From the NCBI GenBank assembly GCA_902589965.1, contig CACIUX010000003.1:92593-156592 (forward strand): a DNA stretch of 64,000 bases, given 5' to 3'. This document shows, piece by piece, positions 8,769 through 17,546 of this stretch; position 1 is the stretch's first letter; each line of letters starts with the position of its first letter. A program made the position numbers and the translations under genes. Source of the stretch: an uncultured SAR86 cluster bacterium. Lineage in GTDB: Bacteria > Pseudomonadota > Gammaproteobacteria > Magnimaribacterales > AG-339-G14. A model generated the notes under the pieces. That model did no database searches, was not told the origin of the DNA, and worked only from the letters and a program-made list of their open reading frames with translations.

Positions 8769-11165
8769 TTAATTTATAAGAAAATCAAAGAAGATATTCT
8801 TTTCATCCGGCCTGGCAATTTCTCCAGTGCTTTTGTTCAATCTGGCTGCAGATAAATTCTTAGGCCTTGGTTGCGTTCCTTTATCGATATTGTTCTCAAC
8901 CTCGGAGACATAATTCATCCAAATAGGTAAAGCAGTTGTACTTCCGAACTCTCTCTCCCCTAGTGGCTTAGGTTGATCATATCCAAACCAAACTGTTGCT
9001 AAGAAGCTATTATTAAATCCTGTAAACCAAGTGCTCTCAGCATCATTAGTTGTTCCAGTTTTTCCTGCAAAATCATCTCTGGATAATTTCTTTATATTGC
9101 TTGCTGTTCCTCTTTTTGCCGCTTCTATCAAAATGTCATTAATTACGTATGTGATTCTAGGATCAATAATTTCTTCTTCATTATTTTCTTCATTGTATCC
9201 ATTCCATAATCTTGAGGTTCTTAAATCTAAAGTTTTAGTTTTTGAGAAATCTAATACTTCTGAACTAGGAAGAACGACTTTTTCAATGTAATAAGGCTCT
9301 ATAGATTTTCCTCCGTTAGCAATGATAGAAAAGGCTTTTGCATTTTGTAAAGGAGTAGAACTATAAGATCCCAGAGCCAGAGACAAATCATTCGGAATTT
9401 CATCTTCTTGGAATCCATATTTCTGAACATGGCTTCTTACTTTGTCGATACCTAATTCCTGGAGAAGTCTCACTGAAACTATGTTTCTTGACTGAACCAA
9501 TGCCTCTCTCAATCTTGTTGGTCCATAGAATCTACCGGATGAATTTTTTGGGCGCCAGACATCTTCTAAATTGTCATCTTCAAAAACTATGGGTGCATCG
9601 AGGATTATTGAGGATGGGTTATAACCATTTTCAAAAGCAGCACTATATAAAAAAGGTTTAAAGTTTGAACCAAGCTGAGGTTTTGCTTGAAAAACTCGAT
9701 TGTAGTTACTTGAATAAAAATCATATCCGCCAACTAAAGCCAAGATCTTTCCATCCTTTGGATCAAGACTCACGATGCATGATTGAATCTCTGGATATTG
9801 GGAGAATTCCACTTTTTCGCTACTTCCATTCATCCAAACGAGATCTCCAGGAGAGAAGAAATCTGAAAATTCCTGAACTTCTCTATCTATTCTATTTTCA
9901 TCTATTTTTGGTCTAATCTTCGTAATCAGGTCTTCTTTAAAAATTCTTATGAGCTCTAAATTAGAATTGATAAGAAATACAACTTGATCTTCTACTGAAA
10001 GAAATATGGCAGGGACAAAATCTTTGTATTTTGGGAGTGACTCATATAGAGATTCAATCAACCTGAAAGGATGCTCATCGGTTTTTTCTATTCCATACTC
10101 ATCAGAAAAATCTATGTCTTGATAAAAAAATTGATAGAACACTTCGGACTTATTAAGAAATTTATTTGGGATCAAATTTTCATAGTTCTTTGGCTTTCTA
10201 AATCCATGTCTACTCTCATAACTCTCTATTCCAGTTTTGAGAGCTTTGTTGGCAGAAAGTTGATGCTGTGAATTTATTGTTGAATAAACTTCATAGCCAT
10301 CTTTATATACTCCCTTTCCGTAGTTACTAACCATGTATTTTCTAATTTCTTCTGCCAAATGACCGGCTTCCACCTCAGGTTTGATTCCATAATTATCTGC
10401 TGTAAGAGGTTCAGATACATTTACCTCATAATCGCTTTCTGAGATGTATCCGAGATCTTTCATTCGTTTAAGTATCCAATTTCTTCTATTCAATGCTCTT
10501 CTTTTATTTGCCAGTGGATTCACCTCTGATGGTCTTTGCGTTGAAGCAGCAATCATTGCAAATTGAGCTATAGATAAATCTTGAAGAGGCTTTCCATAAT
10601 AAATTGAGGAGGCCGCAACAATGCCATAAGCTCTGTTTCCTAAAAAAACTTTATTTACATAAAGTTCAAATATCTCCTCTTTTGTTAAGAAGACTTCAAG
10701 CATAAAGGCCGTATAAATTTCCTTTAACTTTCTTTTGTAGGTTTTTTCTTGGGTAAGCAAATAATTTCTTGCAACTTGCATTGTCAAAGTTCCACCACCG
10801 CTGCCTTTTTCTCCCGTAATTATCAACTCACTTAGTGCTCTAGCAAGAGCAGTAAAATCGATACCCGTATGAGAGAAAAATTCATCGTCTTCAGCTGCAA
10901 GATATGCATTAACTAGTCCCTCAGGTATGTTTTCAAAAATAATTTTAGTTCTATGGATTTCCCCAAACTCAGAAATAAGTTTTCCATCGCTAGTGTAAAT
11001 TTTTAATGGAATTTGTAATTCTGCTTTATCAAGGTCACTAATTTTAGGTAATTCAGGATAAAGATATATGTAAACTCCAAGCGCCATTTGAAATGGCAAA
11101 AGAACAGTAATTAAAGATATTAGAAATATCTTTGATCTTAATAAAGCCCTAAAAAAATTTTTCAT
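8769..11165 (-). CDS. mrcA: penicillin-binding protein 1A, bifunctional
   Basis: 798 residues. Class A PBP that polymerises and cross-links peptidoglycan in the periplasm. One N-terminal membrane helix (FLISLITVLLPFQMALGVYIYLY). The glycosyltransferase GT51 domain shows AAEDDEFFSHTGID (catalytic Glu), GGGTLTMQVARN and KRKLKEIYTAFMLE. An OB-like insertion typical of PBP1A follows, then the transpeptidase domain with the S-x-x-K box GSNFKP, a SRN motif (VQSRNIVSVRLL) and KTGTTNDAESTWFTGF. It is divergent from aroK. In many gammaproteobacteria mrcA is divergent from pilMNOPQ-aroK-aroB; here the pil genes are absent. Confidence 0.95.
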   Translation of the reverse strand: MKNFFRALLRSKIFLISLITVLLPFQMALGVYIYLYPELPKISDLDKAELQIPLKIYTSDGKLISEFGEIHRTKIIFENIPEGLVNAYLAAEDDEFFSHTGIDFTALARALSELIITGEKGSGGGTLTMQVARNYLLTQEKTYKRKLKEIYTAFMLEVFLTKEEIFELYVNKVFLGNRAYGIVAASSIYYGKPLQDLSIAQFAMIAASTQRPSEVNPLANKRRALNRRNWILKRMKDLGYISESDYEVNVSEPLTADNYGIKPEVEAGHLAEEIRKYMVSNYGKGVYKDGYEVYSTINSQHQLSANKALKTGIESYESRHGFRKPKNYENLIPNKFLNKSEVFYQFFYQDIDFSDEYGIEKTDEHPFRLIESLYESLPKYKDFVPAIFLSVEDQVVFLINSNLELIRIFKEDLITKIRPKIDENRIDREVQEFSDFFSPGDLVWMNGSSEKVEFSQYPEIQSCIVSLDPKDGKILALVGGYDFYSSNYNRVFQAKPQLGSNFKPFLYSAAFENGYNPSSIILDAPIVFEDDNLEDVWRPKNSSGRFYGPTRLREALVQSRNIVSVRLLQELGIDKVRSHVQKYGFQEDEIPNDLSLALGSYSSTPLQNAKAFSIIANGGKSIEPYYIEKVVLPSSEVLDFSKTKTLDLRTSRLWNGYNEENNEEEIIDPRITYVINDILIEAAKRGTASNIKKLSRDDFAGKTGTTNDAESTWFTGFNNSFLATVWFGYDQPKPLGEREFGSTTALPIWMNYVSEVENNIDKGTQPRPKNLSAARLNKSTGEIARPDEKNIFFDFLIN

Positions 11166-11189
11166 TTTCTAAAAGATAATTCTAATAGA

Positions 11190-11195
11190 TATAAT
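11190..11195 (+). promoter_or_regulatory. candidate -10 box for aroK
   Basis: A perfect TATAAT lies 6 bases before the aroK ATG at 11202 in the 36-bp mrcA/aroK divergent gap. If used, transcription would start at or very near the ATG, giving a leaderless mRNA. No convincing -35 box or Shine-Dalgarno sequence is visible. A TATAAT is easy to find by chance in DNA this rich in A+T. Confidence 0.4.
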
Positions 11196-11201
11196 GAGTA
11201 G

Positions 11202-11708
11202 ATGAACATCTTTCTTGTTGGACCCATGGGATCTGGAAAATCAAGCTTGGGAAAGAAACTGGCTAAAAGTTTAGATAAAAAATTTATTGATACAGACAAA
11301 GAAATTGAGAAAAAAGAAAACAAAACTATTAATGAGATTTTTGAAAATGAAGGTGAGAAATATTTTAGAGAAAAAGAGAGAGAGTTTTTAATAAATATCC
11401 CAAATAACTTAAATATTGTTATTGCAACTGGCGGAGGTATCGTTACTGATCAGGAAAATCGTGAGAAATTAAAAGAAAATAGAGTTATTTTCTTAAATGC
11501 CTCAGTTGAAAGACAGAGCAAAAGAACGTCTAGATCGGATAAAAGGCCTCTCTTAAAAAACGTAGACAGGTTAAAAAAACTCAGAGAACTCTACGATCAA
11601 AGGTTAGAGTTTTATAAAGAAGTTTCAAATTTTGAAATTAATGTAGATAAATATAAAAACAAAGATATTCTCATGAAAATTATTGAAGAACTAAATGAAA
11701 ACAATTAA
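11202..11708 (+). CDS. aroK: shikimate kinase
   Basis: 168 residues. Phosphorylates shikimate at O3 in the chorismate pathway. The Walker A motif is GPMGSGKSSLGKKLA (residues 7-21), followed by FIDTDKEIEKKENKTINEIFENEGEKYFREKE (shikimate-binding DTD and the FR segment) and ATGGGIV (Walker B-like glycine triad); the LID region has RSDKRPLL. It overlaps aroB by 14 bp in a different frame, so the two are translated together. A TATAAT sits just before the start. Confidence 0.95.
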   Translation: MNIFLVGPMGSGKSSLGKKLAKSLDKKFIDTDKEIEKKENKTINEIFENEGEKYFREKEREFLINIPNNLNIVIATGGGIVTDQENREKLKENRVIFLNASVERQSKRTSRSDKRPLLKNVDRLKKLRELYDQRLEFYKEVSNFEINVDKYKNKDILMKIIEELNENN

Positions 11709-12783
11709 ACAATTAAAAGTAAGCACACCTAGTTCAAATTATTCCATTTATTTTGGTAATGATTTTATTAATAGCTTTCCCTTAAAAAAAATATCCAGTT
11801 CAAAAGAAATTTTTTTTATTTTTGACTCAAAACTTCCTGATTTATCAATCAGAAAAGTTAAGAACTTCATAAGGAAATCAAAGCCGAGTAAATTTGAATC
11901 CTTTAGATTCATGGCAAATGAAAAAAATAAATCTTTAGAGACCTCTCAAAAAATTATAGAAAAATTAATTGATTTAAAATTCTCAAGAGATTCATTGATT
12001 GTTTCTTTTGGTGGCGGCATAACTACAGATCTCGCAGGTTTTGTAGCTTCTGTATATCTTCGCGGAATTGAAGTTATGCATATTCCTACTACTCTTCTTG
12101 CCCAGGTCGATGCTTCTGTGGGGGGTAAAACAGGTGTTAACAGTAAAAAATTTAAAAATATGATTGGAGCATTCAAGCAACCTGAAGCAGTATTGATTGA
12201 TACATATTTTCTTAAATCGCTGAGCAAGAGGCATTTAGCAGCAGGTTACTCAGAAATAATTAAACATGCGTTGATTAAAGATAAATATCTTTTTTCAAAA
12301 TTAGATAACTTTGATCAGAATATTGAAAAGAAAGTAAACATTGCAGAGTTATCAAACCTTATTAAGACATCAACAAAAATTAAGGCAAATATTGTTGAGC
12401 AAGACGAAAGAGAGAAATCAGTTAGAGCTTATCTCAACTTTGGTCATACTTTCGCACATGCCATAGAAAGCGTTCAATCTTTTAATGGATTAAATCATGG
12501 CGAAGCAGTTGGCGTTGGAATGGTTTGTGCAGCTAAATTATCTCTATTGTTAGGCAAAATAAATTCACAAGAGTTTGATAAAATTAAGTCCTTAATTAAA
12601 AAATTCAACCTTCCCACAAAACTTCCTGCTAATTGTGCACCTGCAAGAATTCTTAAAGCCATGCAATCGGATAAAAAAAGTAAAGACACAACTTTAAGAT
12701 TCATTATTTTAGATGGAATAGGAAAGGCTAAAATAGTTGAAAACGTTGACAGAGAGAAAATCTTAAATAGCTTAAAAATATAA
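11695..12783 (+). CDS. aroB: 3-dehydroquinate synthase
   Basis: 362 residues. NAD- and metal-dependent cyclisation of DAHP to 3-dehydroquinate. Motifs: SFGGGITTDLAGFVASVYLRGI (NAD loop), HIPTTLLAQVDASVGGKTGVN, the metal ligands in YSEIIKHALI (Glu), FGHTFAHAIE (His) and NHGEAVGVGM (His). The ATG at 11695 lies inside aroK. It ends 202 bp before gltB; that gap holds the gltB promoter and leader RNA described separately. I see no terminator for aroB. Confidence 0.95.
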   Translation: MKTIKQLKVSTPSSNYSIYFGNDFINSFPLKKISSSKEIFFIFDSKLPDLSIRKVKNFIRKSKPSKFESFRFMANEKNKSLETSQKIIEKLIDLKFSRDSLIVSFGGGITTDLAGFVASVYLRGIEVMHIPTTLLAQVDASVGGKTGVNSKKFKNMIGAFKQPEAVLIDTYFLKSLSKRHLAAGYSEIIKHALIKDKYLFSKLDNFDQNIEKKVNIAELSNLIKTSTKIKANIVEQDEREKSVRAYLNFGHTFAHAIESVQSFNGLNHGEAVGVGMVCAAKLSLLLGKINSQEFDKIKSLIKKFNLPTKLPANCAPARILKAMQSDKKSKDTTLRFIILDGIGKAKIVENVDREKILNSLKI

Positions 12784-12814
12784 AAAATATTTCTCTTATA
12801 ACATAGAATAAAAA

Positions 12815-12844
12815 TTGGTCTTTTTTATTATTTTTTGGTATAAA
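12815..12844 (+). promoter_or_regulatory. candidate sigma70 promoter of gltB
   Basis: TTGGTC (12815-12820), an 18-bp T-rich spacer and TATAAA (12839-12844). Transcription would start near 12851, giving a leader of about 135 nt that includes the riboswitch-like element. Not tested experimentally; the consensus match is moderate. Confidence 0.5.
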
Positions 12845-12897
12845 TAATTAAGTAAGAAATTGACATTCTTCCCTGAGATCTTGGGCTTAAGATCAAT

Positions 12898-12951
12898 CGT
12901 TCATCCCTATTTAGGGACGGAAGTAGGTAAAAAATCAAACCGAAGGAACGC
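12898..12951 (+). ncRNA. glutamine riboswitch aptamer (glnA RNA / downstream-peptide class)
   Basis: The leader of gltB can fold as the glutamine aptamer. P1 is CGTTC (12898-12902) with GAACG (12946-12950). P2 is TCCCT-ATTT-AGGGA. The junction core CGGAAGTA and the later GAAG before the P1 3' strand are the conserved bases of this class. P3 is a short GGT/ACC stem with an A-rich loop. Compared with the cyanobacterial aptamer I remember (P1 CGUUG/CAACG, core CGGAAGUAAGG, closing CUGAAGCAACG), P1 changes G-C to C-G as compensated pairs while the core is identical, which supports homology. The ligand fits the gene: GltB uses glutamine to make glutamate. A covariance-model search would confirm it. 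Confidence 0.8.
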
Positions 12952-12972
12952 ATCTTTCTATGAGGAAGGATG
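12951..12972 (+). promoter_or_regulatory. hairpin after the aptamer, probable expression platform
   Basis: CATCTTTC and GAAGGATG form an 8-bp stem (one T-G pair) around the loop TATGAG, directly abutting P1 of the glutamine aptamer. The loop and 3' arm contain GAGGAAGG, the only Shine-Dalgarno-like sequence before the gltB ATG at 12986 (about 16 nt upstream, rather far). There is no U-run after the stem, so translational control is more likely than termination. The same GGAAGGA can instead pair with TTCTTCC at 12866-12872. Confidence 0.5.
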
Positions 12973-12985
12973 AAGCATTGACTCG

Positions 12986-15900
12986 ATGGTAAAAGGTATA
13001 AATAAAAAATTAATAGAGCGTCCAAAAAAGAAAGGACTTTATGATCCAGCTAGCGAGAAGGATTCTTGTGGCGTTGGCCTAGTTGCCAACATAAAGGGAA
13101 TACCTTCAAGAGAAATCATGGATGATGCCTACCTTATCAACTCTAGAATGGATCACAGAGGAGGATGTGGTTTTGAAGAAAACACAGGAGATGGAGCTGG
13201 CATTCTTCTAGCTTTGCCGCATTCTTTTTTTCAAGATCAGGCAAAAAAAATAAATATTAATCTTCCTGATTTTGGTTCTTATGCTGTAGGTAATATTTTT
13301 CTGCCACAGGATCAAAAAGAAAGATCTTTTTGTAAAAAAATTGTTGAACAAACTATTCAATCAGAAGGACAGAAATTTTTAGGTTGGAGAAAAGTTCCTA
13401 TTAATCCTAAAAAGGCAGACGTTGGACCTGCTGCTAGAGATTGTCAGCCTGAGATAGAACAAGTTTTCGTTCAAAAATCGATCAAACTTGATCAGGAAGC
13501 TTTTGAGAGAAAACTTTACCTAATTAGAAAAATTTTCACTAAACGACTTAGATACCAAGAAAATTTGAGTCAAGCCTCTTTGTTTTATGCCTGCACTCTT
13601 TCATCGAGACTGATTGCTTACAAAGGCATGCTTACCCCAGCTCAGCTTTTCCCTTTTTTCCCAGATCTTGAAAATAAAAAATTCGAAACTCATTTGGCAA
13701 TGGTTCACTCGAGATTCAGTACGAACACCTTCCCTTCTTGGGATAGAGCTCAACCCAACAGATATATGTGTCATAACGGCGAAATAAACACTTTAAAAGG
13801 AAACATGAATCAAATGTATTCTCGACAAGGTCTTGCGAGAAGTGACTATTTCGGTTCAAAAATTAATAAATTATTCCCCATAACGGAACCAGACTGCTCT
13901 GATTCAGGTTCATTCGATAATGTTCTTGAGCTGCTAATAATGTCAGGAAGAGAACTACCTGAGGCTGCCATGATGATGATTCCTGAAGCCTGGCAAAATG
14001 ATAATGAAATGAGCCCAGCAAAAAAAGCCTTTTATGAGTACTCATCATCATTTATGGAACCTTGGGATGGTCCTGCATCTATAGTTTTCACAGATGGAAA
14101 TTATGTTGGAGCCGTTTTAGATAGAAATGGACTCAGACCAAGTAGATTTTATGTAACTGATGACGACAAAGTCATCATGGCTTCAGAGGTAGGAGTTCTT
14201 CCGGTTGATCAAGCAAAGGTTTTATCAAAAGGAAGACTTCAGCCAGGAAAAATGTTTCTTATTGATTTTGAGGAAGGCAGGATGATTCCAGATGAAGAAA
14301 TCAAAAAAAGGGTCTCAAAAAAACTTCCTTATAAAGATTGGGTAAAAAATCAAATTATAGATATCCAAGATCTAAAAACATCCAAAACAAAATATAAAAC
14401 AGACGATCTAATCTCAAGGATGCAGTCTTTCGGTTACACCACTGAAACACTTGAGTTCATGTTGCTACCCCTTGTAACTGAGTTGAGAGATCCTCTTGGA
14501 TCTATGGGAAATGATGCTGCTTTAGCATGTTTATCTGATAAACCCAGAATGATTTATGACTACTTCAAGCAACTTTTTGCTCAGATTACTAATCCAGCAA
14601 TCGACTCAATAAGAGAGGAAGTAATCATGTCTCTTGAATGCCTAATAGGCCCAGAGAGTAATTTGCTCGAATCTTTAGAAGAAAATGCACATCGATTAAG
14701 ATTGAAGCATCCTATTCTTTCAAATGAAGAACTAATTAGTATAAAGAATAACAAAGATTATGGTTGGACTACTAAGACTATCGATATTACATACGAAAGA
14801 GGTAGTGGAGCCTCAGGTCTAAAGAAAGCTCTAAAAAGAATCTGCACTGAATCAGAGGACGCAATAAAGCAAGGATATTCTTTTGTACTTTTATCTGACA
14901 GAAATCTGTCAAAAAGTAGAGTTGCTACAAGTTCATTGCTTGCTTGTTCTTCCGTCCATCACCATTTAGTTAGAAAAGAAAAAAGAACACAATTAGGACT
15001 AATTATTGAGTCTGGCGAAGCCAGAGAGGTTCATCATCACTGCCTTCTTATCGGATATGGGGCTGATGCAATAAATCCCTATCTAGCTTTTGAAGTCTTG
15101 GAGAAATCTTTAAAAGATCAAATACTCCAAGATAAAAAATTGAGAAATACCTCAGATTTAGTTACTGCCTATAAAAAAGGAGTTGCTAAGGGTATGTTGA
15201 AGGTCATGGCCAAAATGGGAATATCTACACTTCAATCTTATAAAGGTGCTCAAATTTTTGAAGCGGTTGGTTTAGCTGATGAAATAATTGATTTTTGTTT
15301 TCCGGGGACTACTAGCAGAGTACAAGGAGTAGATTTTGAAGTTTTAGCTGAAGAAATAGAGAGAAGACATGCAATAGGTTTTCCTGAATACGATCAAAAT
15401 AAAGTATCTGTACTTCCTAATCCTGGAGATTTTCATTGGCGTAACGGCGGTGATTCACACATGTGGGATCCAAAATCGATTTCCTCTTTACAATTAGCCT
15501 CTCAAGCAAATGACGAGAGTAAATATTGGGAATTCTCAAATCATGCAAATGAACAGACCACCAAAAACAGTACTTTGAGAGGCCTGATGAAATTCAAATA
15601 TCCTAGAAAGGGGATTCCTTTGGATCAAGTTGAATCTGAAAAAGAAATTGTAAAAAGGTTTGCAACCGGAGCAATGTCACTAGGCTCTATTTCTACAGAA
15701 GCTCATGAATCGCTTGCATTAGCAATGAATGAACTAGGAGGTAAATCAAATACTGGTGAAGGAGGAGAGGATCCTATTAGATTTAAACCATTAAAAGATG
15801 GAAGATCTAAAAGATCAGCAATAAAACAAGTAGCCTCTGGAAGGTTTGGTGTAACTATGTGGTACCTGACTAACTCTGACGAACTTCAGATAAAGATTGC

Positions 15901-17545
15901 TCAAGGTGCAAAGCCTGGAGAAGGTGGTGAACTTCCTGGAAAAAAAGTTGATCAATATATAGCAAAGATAAGACATTCCACGCCAGGCGTTGGACTAATA
16001 AGTCCTCCTCCTCATCATGATATCTACTCTATTGAGGACATAGCTCAATTAATACACGATCTTAAGAATGCTAACAGGAAAGCTAGAATAAGTGTGAAGC
16101 TGGTCTCTGAAATTGGAGTTGGAACTATTGCAGCTGGAGTAGTAAAAGCGAAAACAGATCATCTGGTCATTGCTGGTCACGATGGAGGAACAGGAGCCTC
16201 TCCATTAACATCGATAAAGCATGCAGGCCTTCCCTGGGAGCTTGGAATTGCTGAAACACACCAAACTTTGGTGATGAATAATTTAAGATCCAGAGTGGTT
16301 CTCCAAACAGATGGCCAGTTAAAGACTGGAAGAGATGTTGCTATAGCAGCAATCTTAGGTGCCGAGGAGTTTGGTTTCTCAACAGCGCCACTGGTTACTT
16401 TGGGATGCATTATGATGAGAAAGTGTCATTTAAATACTTGCCCCGTTGGAATTGCTACTCAAGATAAAGATCTAAGAGAAAAATTTAAAGGTAAGCCAGA
16501 AAATGTTGTTAATTATCTTTTTATGGTTGCAAAAGAGCTAAGAATGATAATGGCGAAGTTAGGAATCAAAAATCTCAATGACTTGATAGGAAGAGTTGAT
16601 CTTCTCGAATTAGATAATGCTATCAATCATTGGAAAAAAGATGGCATTGATTTATCAAATCTTCTTACTCCTGCTGAAAAAGTATTTAAAAATACTGATG
16701 TATTTAAAACTCAAGATCAAAACCACAATCTAGAAAAATCACTTGACCTCAAGCTGCTTAAAAAGATTAAGCCATCAATATTAAGTAGGGAGAAAATTTT
16801 AATAAATCAGAAAATTGGGAACACAAACAGAGTCTTTGGCACCATTATATCTAACGAGATCTCTAAAATCTGGGAAAACAAAGGATTGCCTGAGGATACA
16901 ATTCACATGAAATTAAATGGGTCTGCAGGACAAAGTCTTGGAGCTTGGACTTGCAAAGGCATGACCATTGAGCTTGAAGGGGATGCGAATGACTATGTTG
17001 GTAAAGGACTTTCAGGTGGAAAAATAATCATCTATCCAGATAAGAAAAGTAAATTTGTAGCAGAGGATAATATTATTCTTGGAAATGTTGCGCTTTATGG
17101 AGCTACAGGAGGGGAAGCATATTTCAGAGGGATAGCCGCAGAGAGATTTTGCGTAAGAAACAGTGGGGCTAAGGTTGTAGTAGAAGGTATCGGAGATCAC
17201 GGATGCGAATACATGACCGGTGGTGTGGCAGTGATTCTTGGAGATACAGGCAGAAACTTCGGTGCCGGAATGAGTGGAGGAGTTGCATACGTTTATGATT
17301 CTAAAAACTCATTCAAAAGAAAATGCAACACCAGCACTTTTGAGTTAGAAAAATTAGAAAATGAGAATGATCTCAAAGAGCTTAAGCAACTAATAAAAAA
17401 TCATAAGAAATTTACTGGTTCAGCTGTAGCGACTAGAATCCTAAAAGATTGGAACAATTCAATACTAAAATTCGTAAAAGTAATGCCTACTGATTACAAA
17501 AGAGTCATGATGGAATTAAATGAAACAAAACTTAAAGTGAGTTGA
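12986..17545 (+). CDS. gltB: glutamate synthase (NADPH) large subunit
   Basis: 1519 residues, full length. With GltD it converts glutamine plus 2-oxoglutarate into two glutamates. The Ntn-type amidotransferase domain starts at Cys28 (EKDSCGVGLVANI; a 27-residue propeptide would be removed) and includes HSRFSTNTFPSW and HNGEINTLKGN. The FMN/synthase domain has GEGGEDP, KPGEGGELPGKKV and GHDGGTGASPLTSIKHAG. The 3Fe-4S ligands are CIMMRKCHLNTCPVG. The C-terminal beta-helix GXGXG domain includes GNVALYGATGGEAYFRG. ATG start at 12986, preceded by a glutamine-riboswitch-like leader. gltD follows after 1 bp. Confidence 0.97.
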   Translation: MVKGINKKLIERPKKKGLYDPASEKDSCGVGLVANIKGIPSREIMDDAYLINSRMDHRGGCGFEENTGDGAGILLALPHSFFQDQAKKININLPDFGSYAVGNIFLPQDQKERSFCKKIVEQTIQSEGQKFLGWRKVPINPKKADVGPAARDCQPEIEQVFVQKSIKLDQEAFERKLYLIRKIFTKRLRYQENLSQASLFYACTLSSRLIAYKGMLTPAQLFPFFPDLENKKFETHLAMVHSRFSTNTFPSWDRAQPNRYMCHNGEINTLKGNMNQMYSRQGLARSDYFGSKINKLFPITEPDCSDSGSFDNVLELLIMSGRELPEAAMMMIPEAWQNDNEMSPAKKAFYEYSSSFMEPWDGPASIVFTDGNYVGAVLDRNGLRPSRFYVTDDDKVIMASEVGVLPVDQAKVLSKGRLQPGKMFLIDFEEGRMIPDEEIKKRVSKKLPYKDWVKNQIIDIQDLKTSKTKYKTDDLISRMQSFGYTTETLEFMLLPLVTELRDPLGSMGNDAALACLSDKPRMIYDYFKQLFAQITNPAIDSIREEVIMSLECLIGPESNLLESLEENAHRLRLKHPILSNEELISIKNNKDYGWTTKTIDITYERGSGASGLKKALKRICTESEDAIKQGYSFVLLSDRNLSKSRVATSSLLACSSVHHHLVRKEKRTQLGLIIESGEAREVHHHCLLIGYGADAINPYLAFEVLEKSLKDQILQDKKLRNTSDLVTAYKKGVAKGMLKVMAKMGISTLQSYKGAQIFEAVGLADEIIDFCFPGTTSRVQGVDFEVLAEEIERRHAIGFPEYDQNKVSVLPNPGDFHWRNGGDSHMWDPKSISSLQLASQANDESKYWEFSNHANEQTTKNSTLRGLMKFKYPRKGIPLDQVESEKEIVKRFATGAMSLGSISTEAHESLALAMNELGGKSNTGEGGEDPIRFKPLKDGRSKRSAIKQVASGRFGVTMWYLTNSDELQIKIAQGAKPGEGGELPGKKVDQYIAKIRHSTPGVGLISPPPHHDIYSIEDIAQLIHDLKNANRKARISVKLVSEIGVGTIAAGVVKAKTDHLVIAGHDGGTGASPLTSIKHAGLPWELGIAETHQTLVMNNLRSRVVLQTDGQLKTGRDVAIAAILGAEEFGFSTAPLVTLGCIMMRKCHLNTCPVGIATQDKDLREKFKGKPENVVNYLFMVAKELRMIMAKLGIKNLNDLIGRVDLLELDNAINHWKKDGIDLSNLLTPAEKVFKNTDVFKTQDQNHNLEKSLDLKLLKKIKPSILSREKILINQKIGNTNRVFGTIISNEISKIWENKGLPEDTIHMKLNGSAGQSLGAWTCKGMTIELEGDANDYVGKGLSGGKIIIYPDKKSKFVAEDNIILGNVALYGATGGEAYFRGIAAERFCVRNSGAKVVVEGIGDHGCEYMTGGVAVILGDTGRNFGAGMSGGVAYVYDSKNSFKRKCNTSTFELEKLENENDLKELKQLIKNHKKFTGSAVATRILKDWNNSILKFVKVMPTDYKRVMMELNETKLKVS

Positions 17546-17546
17546 A

